Positions 33,738-42,999 of a stretch of 64,000 bases of DNA are shown here, piece after piece. The stretch is from Vescimonas fastidiosa. GTDB lineage: Bacteria > Bacillota > Clostridia > Oscillospirales > Oscillospiraceae. Below the pieces are notes generated by a model. The model saw only the letters and a list, made by a program, of their open reading frames with translations, was not told the DNA's origin and did not search any database. The translations under genes were made by a program, and so were the position numbers. Numbering within the stretch: the first letter of the stretch is position 1; each line of letters opens with the position of its first letter. The stretch is from positions 868,001 to 932,000 of the forward strand of contig NZ_AP023415.1 of assembly GCF_018326305.1 (NCBI RefSeq), given 5' to 3'.

Positions 33738-33835
33738 TGAACGGGGAGGGGACTCTGGAGAATCCCATTGACTTGGGTGCCGAAGGTGTAAGGCCCGTTT
33801 GGGCCGAATCTCTCAGGCAAAAGGACAGAGACGGG
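33738..33835 (+). promoter_or_regulatory. Glycine riboswitch (single aptamer with upstream ghost remnant)
   Basis: Conserved blocks of the glycine aptamer are present in order: GGGGACTCTGGAGAATCCC, GGGTGCCGAAGGTGTAA, a GGCCCGTTTGGGCC stem, and AATCTCTCAGGCAAAAGGAC ending CAGAGACGGG. The preceding AATCCTCAGGAAACTGA resembles the tail of a decayed first aptamer. A terminator lies just downstream and the regulated gene is a sodium:alanine/glycine symporter, so glycine probably switches transcription; in most known cases glycine turns the gene on. Confidence 0.9.
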
Positions 33836-33867
33836 CTTGGTTTTTACCGTGTCCTCTGCCTTCTTCG

Positions 33868-33897
33868 GAGTCGCTGTGCAGCGGCTCTTTATTTTTT
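33868..33897 (+). terminator. Riboswitch-controlled terminator
   Basis: GAGTCGCTG and CAGCGGCTC (one wobble pair) with a T-rich tail TTTATTTTTT, 15 bases before the symporter ATG. This is the likely expression platform of the glycine aptamer. Confidence 0.75.
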
Positions 33898-33912
33898 GAA
33901 GGAGAGAAAAAA

Positions 33913-35331
33913 ATGATTGAAGAAGTATTGTACCCCATTGTAAGCAAAATCAACGAATACCTGTCAAACTACATCCTGGTGTTCCTGCTCATCGGCGTGG
34001 GACTGTGGTACTCCATCCGTACCCGCTTCGTGCAGGTGCGCTGCTTCGGTGAGGCCATGCGGAAAACCTTCGGCGGCCTGAGCCTCAAGGGCGGCTCCCA
34101 GAAAAGCGGCATGACCTCCTTCCAGGCTCTGGCCACCGCCATTGCCGCTCAGGTGGGTACCGGAAACATCGTGGGCGCTTCCGGCGCCATCCTCACCGGC
34201 GGCCCCGGGGCCATCTTTTGGATGTGGCTCATCGCCTTCTTCGGCATGGCCACCATCTACGCGGAGGCCACCCTGGCCCAAAAGACCCGCATAGTTGACA
34301 AGGACGGCACCGTCCACGGCGGCCCGGTGTACTACATCACCACCGCATTTAAGGGTGGGTTCGGCAAGTTCCTGGCGGGCTTCTTCGCCGTAGCCATCAT
34401 CCTGGCCCTGGGTCTTATGGGCAGCATGGTGCAGTCCAACTCCATCGGCTCCACCTTCAACACCGCCTTCGGCCTCCCCGCCTGGGTCATGGGTATCGTG
34501 CTGGTCGCCATCTGCGCCATCATCTTCCTGGGCGGCGTGCAGCGTCTGGCCGCCGTCACCGAGAAGCTGGTGCCCATTATGGCCGCCATCTTCCTGCTGG
34601 GCGCGCTGGTGGTCCTGGTCATCCGCATCCGGTATATCCCCGAAACCTTCGGCATGATCTTTAAGTATGCCTTTAATCCCAGTGCCATTATCGGCGGCGG
34701 CATCGGCTACGCTCTGAAAACCGCCATCAGCCAGGGCGCCAAGCGGGGCCTGTTCTCCAACGAGGCCGGTATGGGCTCCACCCCCCACGCCCATGCCCAG
34801 GCCAATGTGGCCCACCCCCACGACCAGGGCGTGGTGGCTATGGCCGGTGTATTCATTGACACCTTTGTGGTGCTTACCCTGAACGCCTTGGTCATTATCT
34901 CCACCCTGTACACCCCCGGCGGCCCTCTCCACGAATGCGGCGCCGCCGCTGCCAACACCGTGCTCAACAAAACCAACCTGGCTCAGGCCGCCTTCGGCAC
35001 CGTGTTCGGCGAGACCTTCGGCAATATGTTTGTGGCTGTATGCCTGTTCTTCTTCGCTTTCTCCACGGTGCTGGGCTGGAACCTCTTTGGGCGCATCAAT
35101 GCCAACTATCTCTTTGGCCGCAAGAATAAGAAGCTCTGCAACACCGTTTACACCATCATCGCCCTGGTGTTTATCTTCTTGGGCACCCTCACCGGCAATG
35201 ACCTGGTGTGGGAGCTGACGGATATGTTCAACAACCTCATCGTCCTGCCCAACGCCCTGGCCCTGTTCGCCCTGACCGGCATGGTGATCACCATGCTGAA
35301 GGAGGGACAGGCGAAGAAGCTGAAGGTTTGA
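33913..35331 (+). CDS. Sodium:alanine/glycine symporter (AGCS family)
   Basis: The 472-residue protein has about eleven membrane helices and the AGCS signatures, including ALATAIAAQVGTGNIVGASG near the start and KRGLFSNEAGMGSTPHAHA in the middle, where substrate and Na+ binding occur. The ATG at 33913 follows GGAGAGAAAAA. The glycine riboswitch in its leader supports glycine (or alanine) as substrate, taken up with sodium at the cell membrane. A terminator follows at 35369. Confidence 0.93.
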   Translation: MIEEVLYPIVSKINEYLSNYILVFLLIGVGLWYSIRTRFVQVRCFGEAMRKTFGGLSLKGGSQKSGMTSFQALATAIAAQVGTGNIVGASGAILTGGPGAIFWMWLIAFFGMATIYAEATLAQKTRIVDKDGTVHGGPVYYITTAFKGGFGKFLAGFFAVAIILALGLMGSMVQSNSIGSTFNTAFGLPAWVMGIVLVAICAIIFLGGVQRLAAVTEKLVPIMAAIFLLGALVVLVIRIRYIPETFGMIFKYAFNPSAIIGGGIGYALKTAISQGAKRGLFSNEAGMGSTPHAHAQANVAHPHDQGVVAMAGVFIDTFVVLTLNALVIISTLYTPGGPLHECGAAAANTVLNKTNLAQAAFGTVFGETFGNMFVAVCLFFFAFSTVLGWNLFGRINANYLFGRKNKKLCNTVYTIIALVFIFLGTLTGNDLVWELTDMFNNLIVLPNALALFALTGMVITMLKEGQAKKLKV

Positions 35332-35368
35332 GATTCGGGAAATTAAAAATTTACAGTTTATAACGGAA

Positions 35369-35398
35369 AGACATCCGGCAAGGGCCGGATGTCTTTTT
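35369..35398 (+). terminator. Terminator of the symporter gene
   Basis: AGACATCCGGC and GCCGGATGTCT with a TTTTT tail. Confidence 0.85.
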
Positions 35399-35427
35399 GT
35401 GTATTTGGGAAACGGAGGGGCAGGGAT

Positions 35428-35668
35428 GCGGATTGCCACAGCCGGTGTGCGCACCGGCTTCGCAATGACATCTTTTGCAAGGAATGTGGTAGGGCGGCTC
35501 GTCCAGGAGGCCGACCCCTACACACCGTTTACCGATAGAATTTCGTAGGGGGCGGCGTCCCCGACGCCCCGTCACCTCCTATGTTGCGGGCGACCGCAAG
35601 GGTCGCCCCTGCGGAATTACAGCAAGGAGCTGGTAGAGCGGGTCGATGGTGGTCGGCCCGCCGGGAGG
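35428..35668. repeat. Intergenic REP-like tract without genes
   Basis: GCGGATTGCCACA...CGCAATGACA (35428-35470) with an inner dyad GCCGGTG and CACCGGC is related to 41361-41406. It is followed by GGGGGCGGCGTCCCCGACGC and GGGCGACCGCAAGGGTCGCC dyads, the kind of GC-rich palindromic filler scattered between genes in these genomes. No reading frame is supported. Confidence 0.6.
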
Positions 35669-36484
35669 TTATTTTTCTTTTGCCGCTTTTGCCAGGGCGG
35701 GAATATCCCCCACCCCGTCAAGGACGATACTGGGACGGTAGGCATAGGTTTGAAGGGTCTCCCGAGTGGAGACCCCGGAGAGGACCAGCACCGTAGACAT
35801 ACCGCTCTCCAGGCCGGAGATGACATCGGTGTCCATGCGGTCGCCCACCATCACCGCCTCGGCGGAATGACAGTGGAGCATCCGCAGGCCCGTGCGCATC
35901 ATCAGGGGATTGGGCTTGCCGCAGAAATAGGCCTGCTTGCCCGTGGCCATCTCAATGGGAGCGATAAGCGCCCGGCAGGCGGGGGCAATGCCGTTTTCGA
36001 TGGGGCCGGACACATCGGAATTGGCGCCGATGAGCTTGGCCCCGGCCATGACCAGGTTGGTGGCCTTGGTAAGGGTGTCCAGGGAGTAGGTGCGCCCCTC
36101 CCCTACCACTACATAGTCGGGGTTCACATCGTTCATAGTCAGCCCCGCGTCATACAGGGCGTTGAGCAGGCCCGCCTCACCGATGGCGAACACGGAGCAG
36201 CCCGGAGCCTGTTCCTTGAGAAACGCCGCCGTGGCCAGGGCGCTGGTGTAGAAATGCTCCTCCGGCACATCCAGTCCCATGCGGGCCAGCTTCTGATTCA
36301 GCTCCCGGGGCGTATAGCCGCTGTTATTGGTGAGGAAGAGATATTCCTTCTCCTCCTCGTGGAGCCACTGGATAAACTCGGCCACCCCGGGCAGGATACG
36401 GTTGCCGTGATAGATCACACCGTCCATATCACAGATGAAACCCTTTTTTTCGTTGAAATCCATTTTATAGGATGCCTCAAGCAT
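35669..36484 (-). CDS. HAD-IIA (NagD-like) sugar-phosphatase
   Basis: The 271-residue haloacid-dehalogenase protein has motif I GFICDMDGVIYHG (nucleophile Asp in DMDG), motif II YLFLTNNSGYTPRE, motif III Lys in CGKPNPLMMRTG and motif IV VMVGDRMDTDVISG, with a C2 cap as in NagD/AraL. Such enzymes dephosphorylate sugar phosphates or nucleotides. The ATG at 36484 has GAAAGGAGTTGGCGCT upstream. A 90-base gap, with an extended -10 TGGTATACT, separates it from the upstream operon. Confidence 0.9.
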   Translation of the reverse strand: MLEASYKMDFNEKKGFICDMDGVIYHGNRILPGVAEFIQWLHEEEKEYLFLTNNSGYTPRELNQKLARMGLDVPEEHFYTSALATAAFLKEQAPGCSVFAIGEAGLLNALYDAGLTMNDVNPDYVVVGEGRTYSLDTLTKATNLVMAGAKLIGANSDVSGPIENGIAPACRALIAPIEMATGKQAYFCGKPNPLMMRTGLRMLHCHSAEAVMVGDRMDTDVISGLESGMSTVLVLSGVSTRETLQTYAYRPSIVLDGVGDIPALAKAAKEK

Positions 36485-36574
36485 AGCGCCAACTCCTTTC
36501 TCATTTTCAGGTACAGTATACCACGGCAAGCAGGGGCATTCCACCACGGGAATGTTAAATTCACATTAAGTTTG

Positions 36575-37933
36575 TCAGTTTTTCAGGCTCTGGAGGGGGG
36601 CGGGAATGCGGCCGCCCCGGGCGATGAAGGCGGCAGAGGAGGCACTGTGTACGGGCATCACCGGGGCCGAGCCCAGGAGGCCGCCCATCTCCACCATGTC
36701 GCCTACTCGCTTACCCTCCACGGGGATGATGCGCACGGCGGTGGTCTTGCTGTTGACCATGCCCACCGCCGCCTCATCGGCAATGATGGCTGAGATGGTC
36801 TCGGCGGTGGTCTCTCCGGGAACGGCGATCATATCCAGGCCCACGGAGCAAACGCAGGTCATAGCCTCCAGCTTGTCCAGGGTCAAGGTTCCGCTGAGGG
36901 CTGCGGCGATCATGCCCTCATCCTCGGACACGGGGATAAACGCACCGGACAGCCCCCCCACATGGGAGGAGGCCATAACGCCGCCCTTTTTCACTGCATC
37001 GTTCAGTAGCGCCAGGGCCGCCGTGGTGCCATGGGTGCCGCAGGTCTCCAGGCCCATTTCCTCCAGGATCCGGGCCACACTGTCGCCCACCGCCGGGGTA
37101 GGAGCCAGGGACAGGTCCACGATGCCGAAGGGCGTCCCCAGGCGGCGGGAGGCCTCGGAGGCCACCATCTGACCCATACGGGTGATTTGGAAGGCGGTCT
37201 TTTTCACTGTCTCCGCTACCACATCGAAGGGTGCGCCCTTGACGCTCTGCAGGGCGTGGTACACGACCCCCGGGCCGCTGACGCCCACATTGATGACACT
37301 GTCCGCCTCGCCTACGCCGTGGAAAGCACCGGCCATGAAGGGGTTATCCTCCACGGCATTGCAGAACACCACCAGCTTGGCGCAGCCCAGGCCCTCCTGC
37401 TCTCTTGTCAGGTGGGCCGTCTCTTTGATGATGCGGCCCATGCGGGCCACGGCGTCCATATTGATGCCCGCCCGGGTGGAGCCCACATTCACGCTGGAGC
37501 AGACGAAATCCGTCTCGGTCAGGGCCTGGGGTATAGCCCGCAGCAGCAGCTCATCGCCCCGGGCAAATCCCTTTTGCACCAAGGCAGAAAAGCCGCCGAT
37601 GAAGTTCACGCCACAGGCCTTGGCCGCCCGGTCCATGGTCAGGGCAAAGGGCACCAGATCCTCGGTGTCGCAGCTACCTGCTACCAGGGCCATAGGCGTT
37701 ACGGAAATGCGCTTATGCACGATGGGAATGCCGAGCTCGCTCTCGATGTCTTCCCCGGTTTTCACCAGGTTCTCGGCGTATCTGGTGATCTTATCGTAAA
37801 TCTTGTCGCAGCAGCGCTTGGGGTCCTCGCTTACGCAGTCCAGCAGGGAGATGCCCATGGTGATGGTGCGGATGTCCAGGTGCTGCTTGTCGATCATGTT
37901 GATGGTGTCAAAAATATTATTCAGACTCAGCAT
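36575..37933 (-). CDS. UPF0210 (DUF711/PFL-like) protein
   Basis: The 452-residue protein matches the UPF0210 family in length and motifs, for example the glycine-rich [16 protein letters not shown] and [20 protein letters not shown]. The fold is related to glycyl-radical pyruvate formate-lyase-like barrels, but no activity has been assigned. In many genomes it is paired with an ACT-domain protein, as here, 12 bases downstream of that gene. The pairing suggests a ligand-controlled metabolic enzyme; that is inference. Confidence 0.88.
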   Translation of the reverse strand: MLSLNNIFDTINMIDKQHLDIRTITMGISLLDCVSEDPKRCCDKIYDKITRYAENLVKTGEDIESELGIPIVHKRISVTPMALVAGSCDTEDLVPFALTMDRAAKACGVNFIGGFSALVQKGFARGDELLLRAIPQALTETDFVCSSVNVGSTRAGINMDAVARMGRIIKETAHLTREQEGLGCAKLVVFCNAVEDNPFMAGAFHGVGEADSVINVGVSGPGVVYHALQSVKGAPFDVVAETVKKTAFQITRMGQMVASEASRRLGTPFGIVDLSLAPTPAVGDSVARILEEMGLETCGTHGTTAALALLNDAVKKGGVMASSHVGGLSGAFIPVSEDEGMIAAALSGTLTLDKLEAMTCVCSVGLDMIAVPGETTAETISAIIADEAAVGMVNSKTTAVRIIPVEGKRVGDMVEMGGLLGSAPVMPVHSASSAAFIARGGRIPAPLQSLKN

Positions 37934-37945
37934 AGTTACACCTCA

Positions 37946-38215
37946 TCACAGCTTGTGCATGGCGTTGAAAATATCCTCCCGCTGGACGCGGATGGACAGG
38001 TCCCGGCTCTCACCATAGTCCTTCATGCTGCGGCCCAGCGCCTCAAAGGCCGTGTCGCACAGGGTCAGATCCACCACCATCATCATGGTGAAATACCCCT
38101 CCATGACAGTCTGGCTGATGTCCAGAACATTGATATTGTACTGGGCCAGACGGTTGCAGACGCCGGCGATGATACCCACCTGGTCTTTTCCCACTACCGT
38201 TACGATTGCTTTCAT
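37946..38215 (-). CDS. ACT-domain protein (UPF0237)
   Basis: The 89-residue single ACT domain begins KAIVTVVGKDQVGIIAGVCN and continues INVLDISQTVMEGYFTMMMV, the amino-acid-binding fold. It lies 7 bases after the HD-domain gene and 12 before the UPF0210 gene in the same operon. The protein is the presumed regulatory partner of UPF0210. Confidence 0.9.
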   Translation of the reverse strand: MKAIVTVVGKDQVGIIAGVCNRLAQYNINVLDISQTVMEGYFTMMMVVDLTLCDTAFEALGRSMKDYGESRDLSIRVQREDIFNAMHKL

Positions 38216-38222
38216 TTTTCAG

Positions 38223-38795
38223 TCACTCCATTTCATCCAAAGTCAGGGCAAAGCTGCCCAGGAAATTCTCGCAGAAATACCGCAGCTCCGGCAGGTCCAT
38301 TTTATCCAGGGCCGCCCGGGTCTGCTCCGCCGCCGCCCGAAATTCGCCGTTGCCGGCCTTCAGCTCCTCCAGGCACTTGATATGGGCGGAGAGCTTGTCC
38401 GCCGCCTTCACCAGCTCCTGCACCTGCTCATCGGAGGGGCGCAGGACCTCCTCATAGTCCCCCTGCAGCTCCCGGGGAAGCATACGGAGCAGCTTGTCCT
38501 CCGCCACATGCTCCACCTGCTTGTAGGAATCCCGAATTTGGGGATTGTAATATTTAATAGGTGTGGGCAGGTCGCCGGTGAGGATCTCCGGGGCATCGTG
38601 ATATAAAGCCGCTACGGCCACGGCGCCCTCATCCACGCAGCCGCCGAAGCAGCGGTTTCGGATGACGGCCAGGGCGTGGGCCAGCACCGCCACCTGATGG
38701 CTGTGCTCCTGGATATTCTCGGTATAGCTGTTGCGCATAAGGGCCCAGCGGTTTATGAAGCGCATACGGTTGATATAAGCAAAAAAATGGCTCAC
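38223..38795 (-). CDS. HD-domain phosphohydrolase (YfbR-like 5'-nucleotidase)
   Basis: The 190-residue product starts at a GTG at 38795 that overlaps the mtaB stop (GTGA), with AAAGGAGAAATTGCGCC upstream. Metal-binding HD residues are visible: EHSHQVAVLAHALA, LYHDAPEILTGDLPTPIKYY and AADKLSAHIKCLEE. YfbR-type enzymes hydrolyse 5'-deoxynucleotides. It is coupled to mtaB, though a functional link is not obvious. Confidence 0.88.
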   Translation of the reverse strand: MSHFFAYINRMRFINRWALMRNSYTENIQEHSHQVAVLAHALAVIRNRCFGGCVDEGAVAVAALYHDAPEILTGDLPTPIKYYNPQIRDSYKQVEHVAEDKLLRMLPRELQGDYEEVLRPSDEQVQELVKAADKLSAHIKCLEELKAGNGEFRAAAEQTRAALDKMDLPELRYFCENFLGSFALTLDEME

Positions 38796-40081
38796 GGCGC
38801 AATTTCTCCTTTCAAAACGCTCCCCTCCACAGCGGTGATGCGCACCGGGCGCAGGCAGTTGTGGAGGTTTTCACCCGGGGCGGAGACCTCCATATAGTTG
38901 GGGGCGTGGCCGGTGTAAAAGCCCGGCGCACCGGGCTGCTCAAACAGCACGGGAACTATCTTGCCCACGCAGGAGAGCAGGTATTTTTTGTGGAGGGCGG
39001 CGGCAACCTCGCCTGCACGGGCGGTCCGCTCCTCCTTTATATTTTTAGGCACCTGCTCCATATCCGCCGCCTTGGTTCCGGGGCGGACGGAGTAGGGGAA
39101 AACATGAATTTGCGCGAAGCCGCAGCGGCGGATAAAGTCCAGGGTAGCGGAAAACTCCTCCTCCGTTTCCCCGGGAAAACCCACGATCAGATCCGTTGTC
39201 AGGGCGCAGTCGGGGAAGAAGCGGTGCAGCAGGCAGGCAGATTCGGTGAAGCGGGCAGTATCGTACCGGCGGTTCATGCGGCGCAGGGTCGCATCGCAGC
39301 CGGACTGGAGGGAGAGGTGGAAATGGGGGCAGAGATTTTTAAGCGCCGACGCCCGGCGGCAGAACTCCTCCGTAATGGTACGGGGCTCCAGACTGCCCAG
39401 GCGGACACGCATAGCCCCGGCAGCGGCGGACACCGCCTCCAAAAGGTCGATGAGGCTCTCCTCCCCCGGCAGGTCCTGGCCCCAGGAGGAGATCTCGATG
39501 CCCGTGACCACCACCTCCCGATAGCCCTGGCGGGCAAGCTGCTCCGTCTGCCGGGCCGCCTCCTCCAAGGGCAGGGAGCGGACCGGGCCCCGGGCAAAGG
39601 GAATGATGCAGTAGGTGCAGAAATTGCGGCAGCCGTCCTCCACCTTCAGCATGGCGCGGGTGCGGCTGTGCTGCCCGCCGGCAGGGAGAATTTCAAAGTC
39701 GTGGCGGTGGAGGGCATCGTCCACCAGGACCCGGGTCTTGCGCTCCTCTGCGGCTGTAAGAAGCTGGTGCAGAAACTCCATGCGCTGCCCGGTGCCGCCG
39801 ATAAGATCGATGCCCAGGGACTTTGCCTCGTCGGTATGGGTCTGGACATAACAGCCGCAGGCGGCTATAATGGCGGCAGGGTTTCTCTTTTTGGCCCGGC
39901 GGATCATCTGCCGGGACTTCTTATCGCTGACGGCGGTGACGGAGCAGGTGTTGATGATATAGGCGTCCGCCGCCTGCTCAAAATCCACCAGCTCGTGGCC
40001 CTGAGCCGCCAGCTCCTGCTCCATGGCCTGGGTCTCGTATTGATTGACCTTGCAGCCAAGGGTGTAGATGGCGATTCGCAT
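38792..40081 (-). CDS. mtaB: tRNA t6A37 methylthiotransferase MtaB
   Basis: The 429-residue radical-SAM enzyme makes ms2t6A37 in tRNAs decoding ANN codons. The N-terminal MTTase domain (IAIYTLGCKVNQYETQAMEQ, YIINTCSVTAVSDKKSRQ) has three [4Fe-4S] cysteines. The SAM site is CRNFCTYCIIPFARGPVRS (about residue 150), and a TRAM-like end follows. The LGCKVNQ start is typical of MtaB rather than MiaB or RimO. The ATG at 40081 follows AAGGAGAAAAACCCC. It heads the operon mtaB-HD-ACT-UPF0210 and is divergent from a cysteine desulfurase, which could supply sulfur. Confidence 0.93.
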   Translation of the reverse strand: MRIAIYTLGCKVNQYETQAMEQELAAQGHELVDFEQAADAYIINTCSVTAVSDKKSRQMIRRAKKRNPAAIIAACGCYVQTHTDEAKSLGIDLIGGTGQRMEFLHQLLTAAEERKTRVLVDDALHRHDFEILPAGGQHSRTRAMLKVEDGCRNFCTYCIIPFARGPVRSLPLEEAARQTEQLARQGYREVVVTGIEISSWGQDLPGEESLIDLLEAVSAAAGAMRVRLGSLEPRTITEEFCRRASALKNLCPHFHLSLQSGCDATLRRMNRRYDTARFTESACLLHRFFPDCALTTDLIVGFPGETEEEFSATLDFIRRCGFAQIHVFPYSVRPGTKAADMEQVPKNIKEERTARAGEVAAALHKKYLLSCVGKIVPVLFEQPGAPGFYTGHAPNYMEVSAPGENLHNCLRPVRITAVEGSVLKGEIAP

Positions 40082-40133
40082 GGGGTTTTTCTCCTTGCAC
40101 TTTACGGATTTATCCACTATAATATATGGTTGT

Positions 40134-40162
40134 ATTATAATCTATCATCCGCCGACTGGCAA
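40134..40162 (-). promoter_or_regulatory. Promoter of the mtaB operon
   Basis: Minus-strand TTGCCA and a perfect TATAAT with a 17-base spacer, 53 bases before the mtaB ATG. Confidence 0.7.
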
Positions 40163-40178
40163 GGGTCTGGCGGAGGAA

Positions 40179-41327
40179 ATGAGGTATTTTTTCGTGCATT
40201 ACTTGGATAACGCCGCCACCACGCTGGTGCCGGAGGAGGTCATTGCGGCTATGGCTGAGACATTGCGCCATCACAGCGGCAATCCCTCCTCCCAATATCC
40301 CTACGGGCAGGACGGGAAGGCCGTGGCGGAAAAGGGGCGGGAGACCATCGCCCGGGCCCTGGGCTGCCCTAAGGAGCGGCTGTTTTTCACCTCCTGCGGA
40401 ACGGAGAGTGATGTGTGGGCCATTCGGGGCGCCGTGTGGCACGGCCGGCACAGGGGAAAGCACATTGTCACCACCGCCGTGGAGCACAGCGCCGTGCTGG
40501 AGAGCTGCCGGTGGCTGGAAAGCGAAGGGTATCAGGTGACTTATCTGAAGCCGGACAGCACCGGGATGATCTCGGCCCGACAGGTGCTGGATGCGGTGCG
40601 GGCAGACACGGTGCTGGTGAGCATGATGCTGGTGAACAACGAGACCGGGTGCGTATTCCCGGTGGCGGAGACGGCCAGGCTCCTGCGGGAGGCAGGCAGC
40701 GCCGCCCTGCTCCACTGCGACGCGGTGCAGGGCTTTTTGAAGGTTCCCTGTGACCCGGCGGGCTGGGGCGTGGACCTGATGAGCCTATCGGGTCACAAGC
40801 TGGGCGGGCCTAAGGGCATCGGAGCCTTATATATCAGCCCCGGGCTACGGAATTTCCGTCCCCTCCTCCCCGGCGGCGGCCAGGAGATGGGACTGCGGTC
40901 CGGTACCGAGGCCACGGCACAGATCGCGGGCTTTGCCAAGGCGGTGGAGCTGCGGATGGAAAACTACGACGAAAAGCTCCGGCACATGGCGGACATGAAG
41001 GCCCTGTGCCGGGAGAAGCTGCTGACCATTCCCGGGATGGTGACGGTGGGCGGCGGCACGGCGCCGCATATTCTGGCCATGTCCCTGCCGGGGTATCCCA
41101 GCGGCAATATTGTCAGTGACCTGGGCAGCCGGGGCATTTGCATCTCCGCCGGGTCCGCCTGCCACAAGGGAAAAAGCAGCCATGTGGTGTCGGCCCTGGG
41201 GCTTCCCAAGCGCACGGCGGCAGGGGTAATACGCATCAGCTTCGCTCCGGAGACCAGCCCGGAGGACATCCAGGCGCTGTATGAGGCGCTGCGCTCCCAC
41301 CAGGCAGAGCGGTGCGGAATGCTGTGA
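40179..41327 (+). CDS. Cysteine desulfurase (NifS/IscS-like, class V aminotransferase)
   Basis: The PLP enzyme of up to 382 residues moves sulfur from cysteine to an enzyme Cys for Fe-S clusters and tRNA thiolation. Seen: HYLDNAATTLVPEEV, TAVEHSAVLE, the PLP lysine in MSLSGHKLGGPKGIG (about residue 206) and the catalytic Cys in SAGSACHKGKSSHV (about 327). Two starts compete: the ATG at 40179 lies only two bases after GGAGG, while the GTG at 40194 begins right before YLDNAATT, where most relatives start. It is divergent from mtaB. No IscU-like scaffold gene is adjacent. Confidence 0.9.
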   Translation: MRYFFVHYLDNAATTLVPEEVIAAMAETLRHHSGNPSSQYPYGQDGKAVAEKGRETIARALGCPKERLFFTSCGTESDVWAIRGAVWHGRHRGKHIVTTAVEHSAVLESCRWLESEGYQVTYLKPDSTGMISARQVLDAVRADTVLVSMMLVNNETGCVFPVAETARLLREAGSAALLHCDAVQGFLKVPCDPAGWGVDLMSLSGHKLGGPKGIGALYISPGLRNFRPLLPGGGQEMGLRSGTEATAQIAGFAKAVELRMENYDEKLRHMADMKALCREKLLTIPGMVTVGGGTAPHILAMSLPGYPSGNIVSDLGSRGICISAGSACHKGKSSHVVSALGLPKRTAAGVIRISFAPETSPEDIQALYEALRSHQAERCGML

Positions 41328-41360
41328 TAAGAGGAAAGTTGAAAGTTGTGAGGGTGCGGG

Positions 41361-41406
41361 AGACGGATTGCCACACCAGTGGCATCGGTCACTATCTCGC
41401 AATGAC
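41361..41406. repeat. REP-like element GGATTGCCACA...CGCAATGACA
   Basis: A related unit is at 35428-35470. The rest of 41328-41607 is non-coding, GC-rich, with AGCGAACTGAGCGCTGCCAG and CAGCGAAGTGAGCGAGTGGC repeats and a GGGCGGGCCGATG...CATCGGCCC dyad. Confidence 0.55.
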
Positions 41407-41607
41407 ACGGAGACAAGAAGTGCGACCGTTATCGGGCGGGCCGATGTGGGGAGCGAACTGAGCGCTGCCAGTGGCAGAAGCAGCGAAGTGAGCGAGTGGC
41501 CGCGGTCAAAATTTCCAGCGTCCGCCGTAAGGCAGCGCAGAAATTTTGGGCACCGCAACAGGATCATCGGCCCCTACGGATATTTTTCTATTTTCTAAGG
41601 AGAGTTT

Positions 41608-42999
41608 ATGGCTATTTTGATTCGACGGGAGCAGGGGTTTTATAGGCGGCTGATGAAGCTGAGTATGCCTATCGTGCTGCAAAACCTTATTACCTTTTCT
41701 TTAGGTCTCATTGATACCTTTATGGTCAGTCAGCTTGGCAACACTGAGATGGCGGCGGTGACGGCGGCCAATGTGCCGGTGTTTCTGCTTATATCCATTG
41801 TGTTCGGCGTTCAGAGCGGACTGGGGATTCTGGTAAGCCAATACTGGGGAAAGCAGGACATGAAAAGCATCAGCCGCTCCATCGGCGTGGCCGCCTTTGT
41901 GGGCGCGGCGGTGGCGACTGTACTGGCGGCGGTGCTGTTTTTTTGGCCGGTACAGATCATGGATCTGCTGTCGAACAACCACCAGCTGTCCATTCTGGGC
42001 GCGCCGTACCTGAAAATCATCGGCATTTCCTACATCTTCAATATGCTGTCCTCGGTGTATGCCAGCGCCCAGCGCAGCGCCGAGAATCCCAGCTTCGGCA
42101 TGAAGCTGTTCGGCGCGTCCACGCTCATCAACACGGGACTGAACTACCTGCTTATTTTCGGCAAGCTGGGCTTTCCCATGCTGGGCATCCAGGGTGCGGC
42201 CATCGCCACTCTGTGTGCGCGTATCTGCGAGTTCATCATCTGCTCGGTCTACGCCCTGCGGGATAAGCGCATTCGTGTGCAGTGGGCCGCCTTTGTCCGG
42301 CCGGGCTGGGATATGCTGCGCAGGTTTCTGAAATATGCCTCCCCGGTGGTGCTGAACGAGGCCGGCTGGGGCCTGGGGACAAGCATGCTGACGGTGATAC
42401 TGGGCTACACGGAAAACTCCGTGGAGATGCTGGCGGCCAACGCCGTGATGGGAAACCTGGGGCGGCTGTTTTTGGTGTTCTGCTTCGGCCTGGGCGCCGC
42501 CACGGCGGTGCTGGTGGGCAAGGCCATCGGCGAGGGGCAGAGCGAGGAGGATATCATGTCCCTGAGCAAGGCCCTGCTGCGCTTTACCTGTGTATCCGGC
42601 ACGGTGCTGGCGGCCATTGCTCTGGTGCTGCTGCCCACGCTGTTTATGCCGGTGGTGTTTCCGCTGTTTAAGCTCTTCGGCGAGTCCGCCGCTATTGCGA
42701 CGGCCCTGGCCGTGACCAGCTTCGCCTCCATTCCCCTGCACGCCTACACCATCTCCAGTATCACGGGCGTTTTGCGCTCCGGAGGCGATGTGCTGTGGAG
42801 CGCGGCCCTGGACCTGGGGCCCCAATGGATCGTGTGTCTGCCCCTGACGGCCCTGTGCGCTCTGGTGCTGAAAACCGGTATCTGGCCCATTGCCCTGGCC
42901 ATGCAGACGGAGTCTGTCGCCAAGCTCCCCCTGTGCCTCTACCGGGTGCGCAGCCGAAAATGGATACATGATGTGACGGCCAACAAGGAGATGCTATGA
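41608..42999 (+). CDS. MATE-family efflux transporter
   Basis: The 463-residue protein has twelve membrane helices in two six-helix halves. MATE features include MPIVLQNLITFSLGLIDTFM at the start and the second-half equivalents around NEAGWGLGTSMLTVI. MATE transporters export cationic drugs or metabolites using Na+ or H+ gradients. AAGGAGAGTTT precedes the ATG. Its stop overlaps the start of the rRNA methyltransferase gene (ATGA), so both are co-translated. The pairing with an rRNA methyltransferase could give combined antibiotic protection, but this is speculation. Confidence 0.92.
   Translation: MAILIRREQGFYRRLMKLSMPIVLQNLITFSLGLIDTFMVSQLGNTEMAAVTAANVPVFLLISIVFGVQSGLGILVSQYWGKQDMKSISRSIGVAAFVGAAVATVLAAVLFFWPVQIMDLLSNNHQLSILGAPYLKIIGISYIFNMLSSVYASAQRSAENPSFGMKLFGASTLINTGLNYLLIFGKLGFPMLGIQGAAIATLCARICEFIICSVYALRDKRIRVQWAAFVRPGWDMLRRFLKYASPVVLNEAGWGLGTSMLTVILGYTENSVEMLAANAVMGNLGRLFLVFCFGLGAATAVLVGKAIGEGQSEEDIMSLSKALLRFTCVSGTVLAAIALVLLPTLFMPVVFPLFKLFGESAAIATALAVTSFASIPLHAYTISSITGVLRSGGDVLWSAALDLGPQWIVCLPLTALCALVLKTGIWPIALAMQTESVAKLPLCLYRVRSRKWIHDVTANKEML

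Noticed and set aside
33964..35454. 496-codon minus-strand frame opposite the symporter
   Set aside because: Antisense shadow, Gly/Gln/His-rich, runs through the terminator; the symporter is unmistakable.
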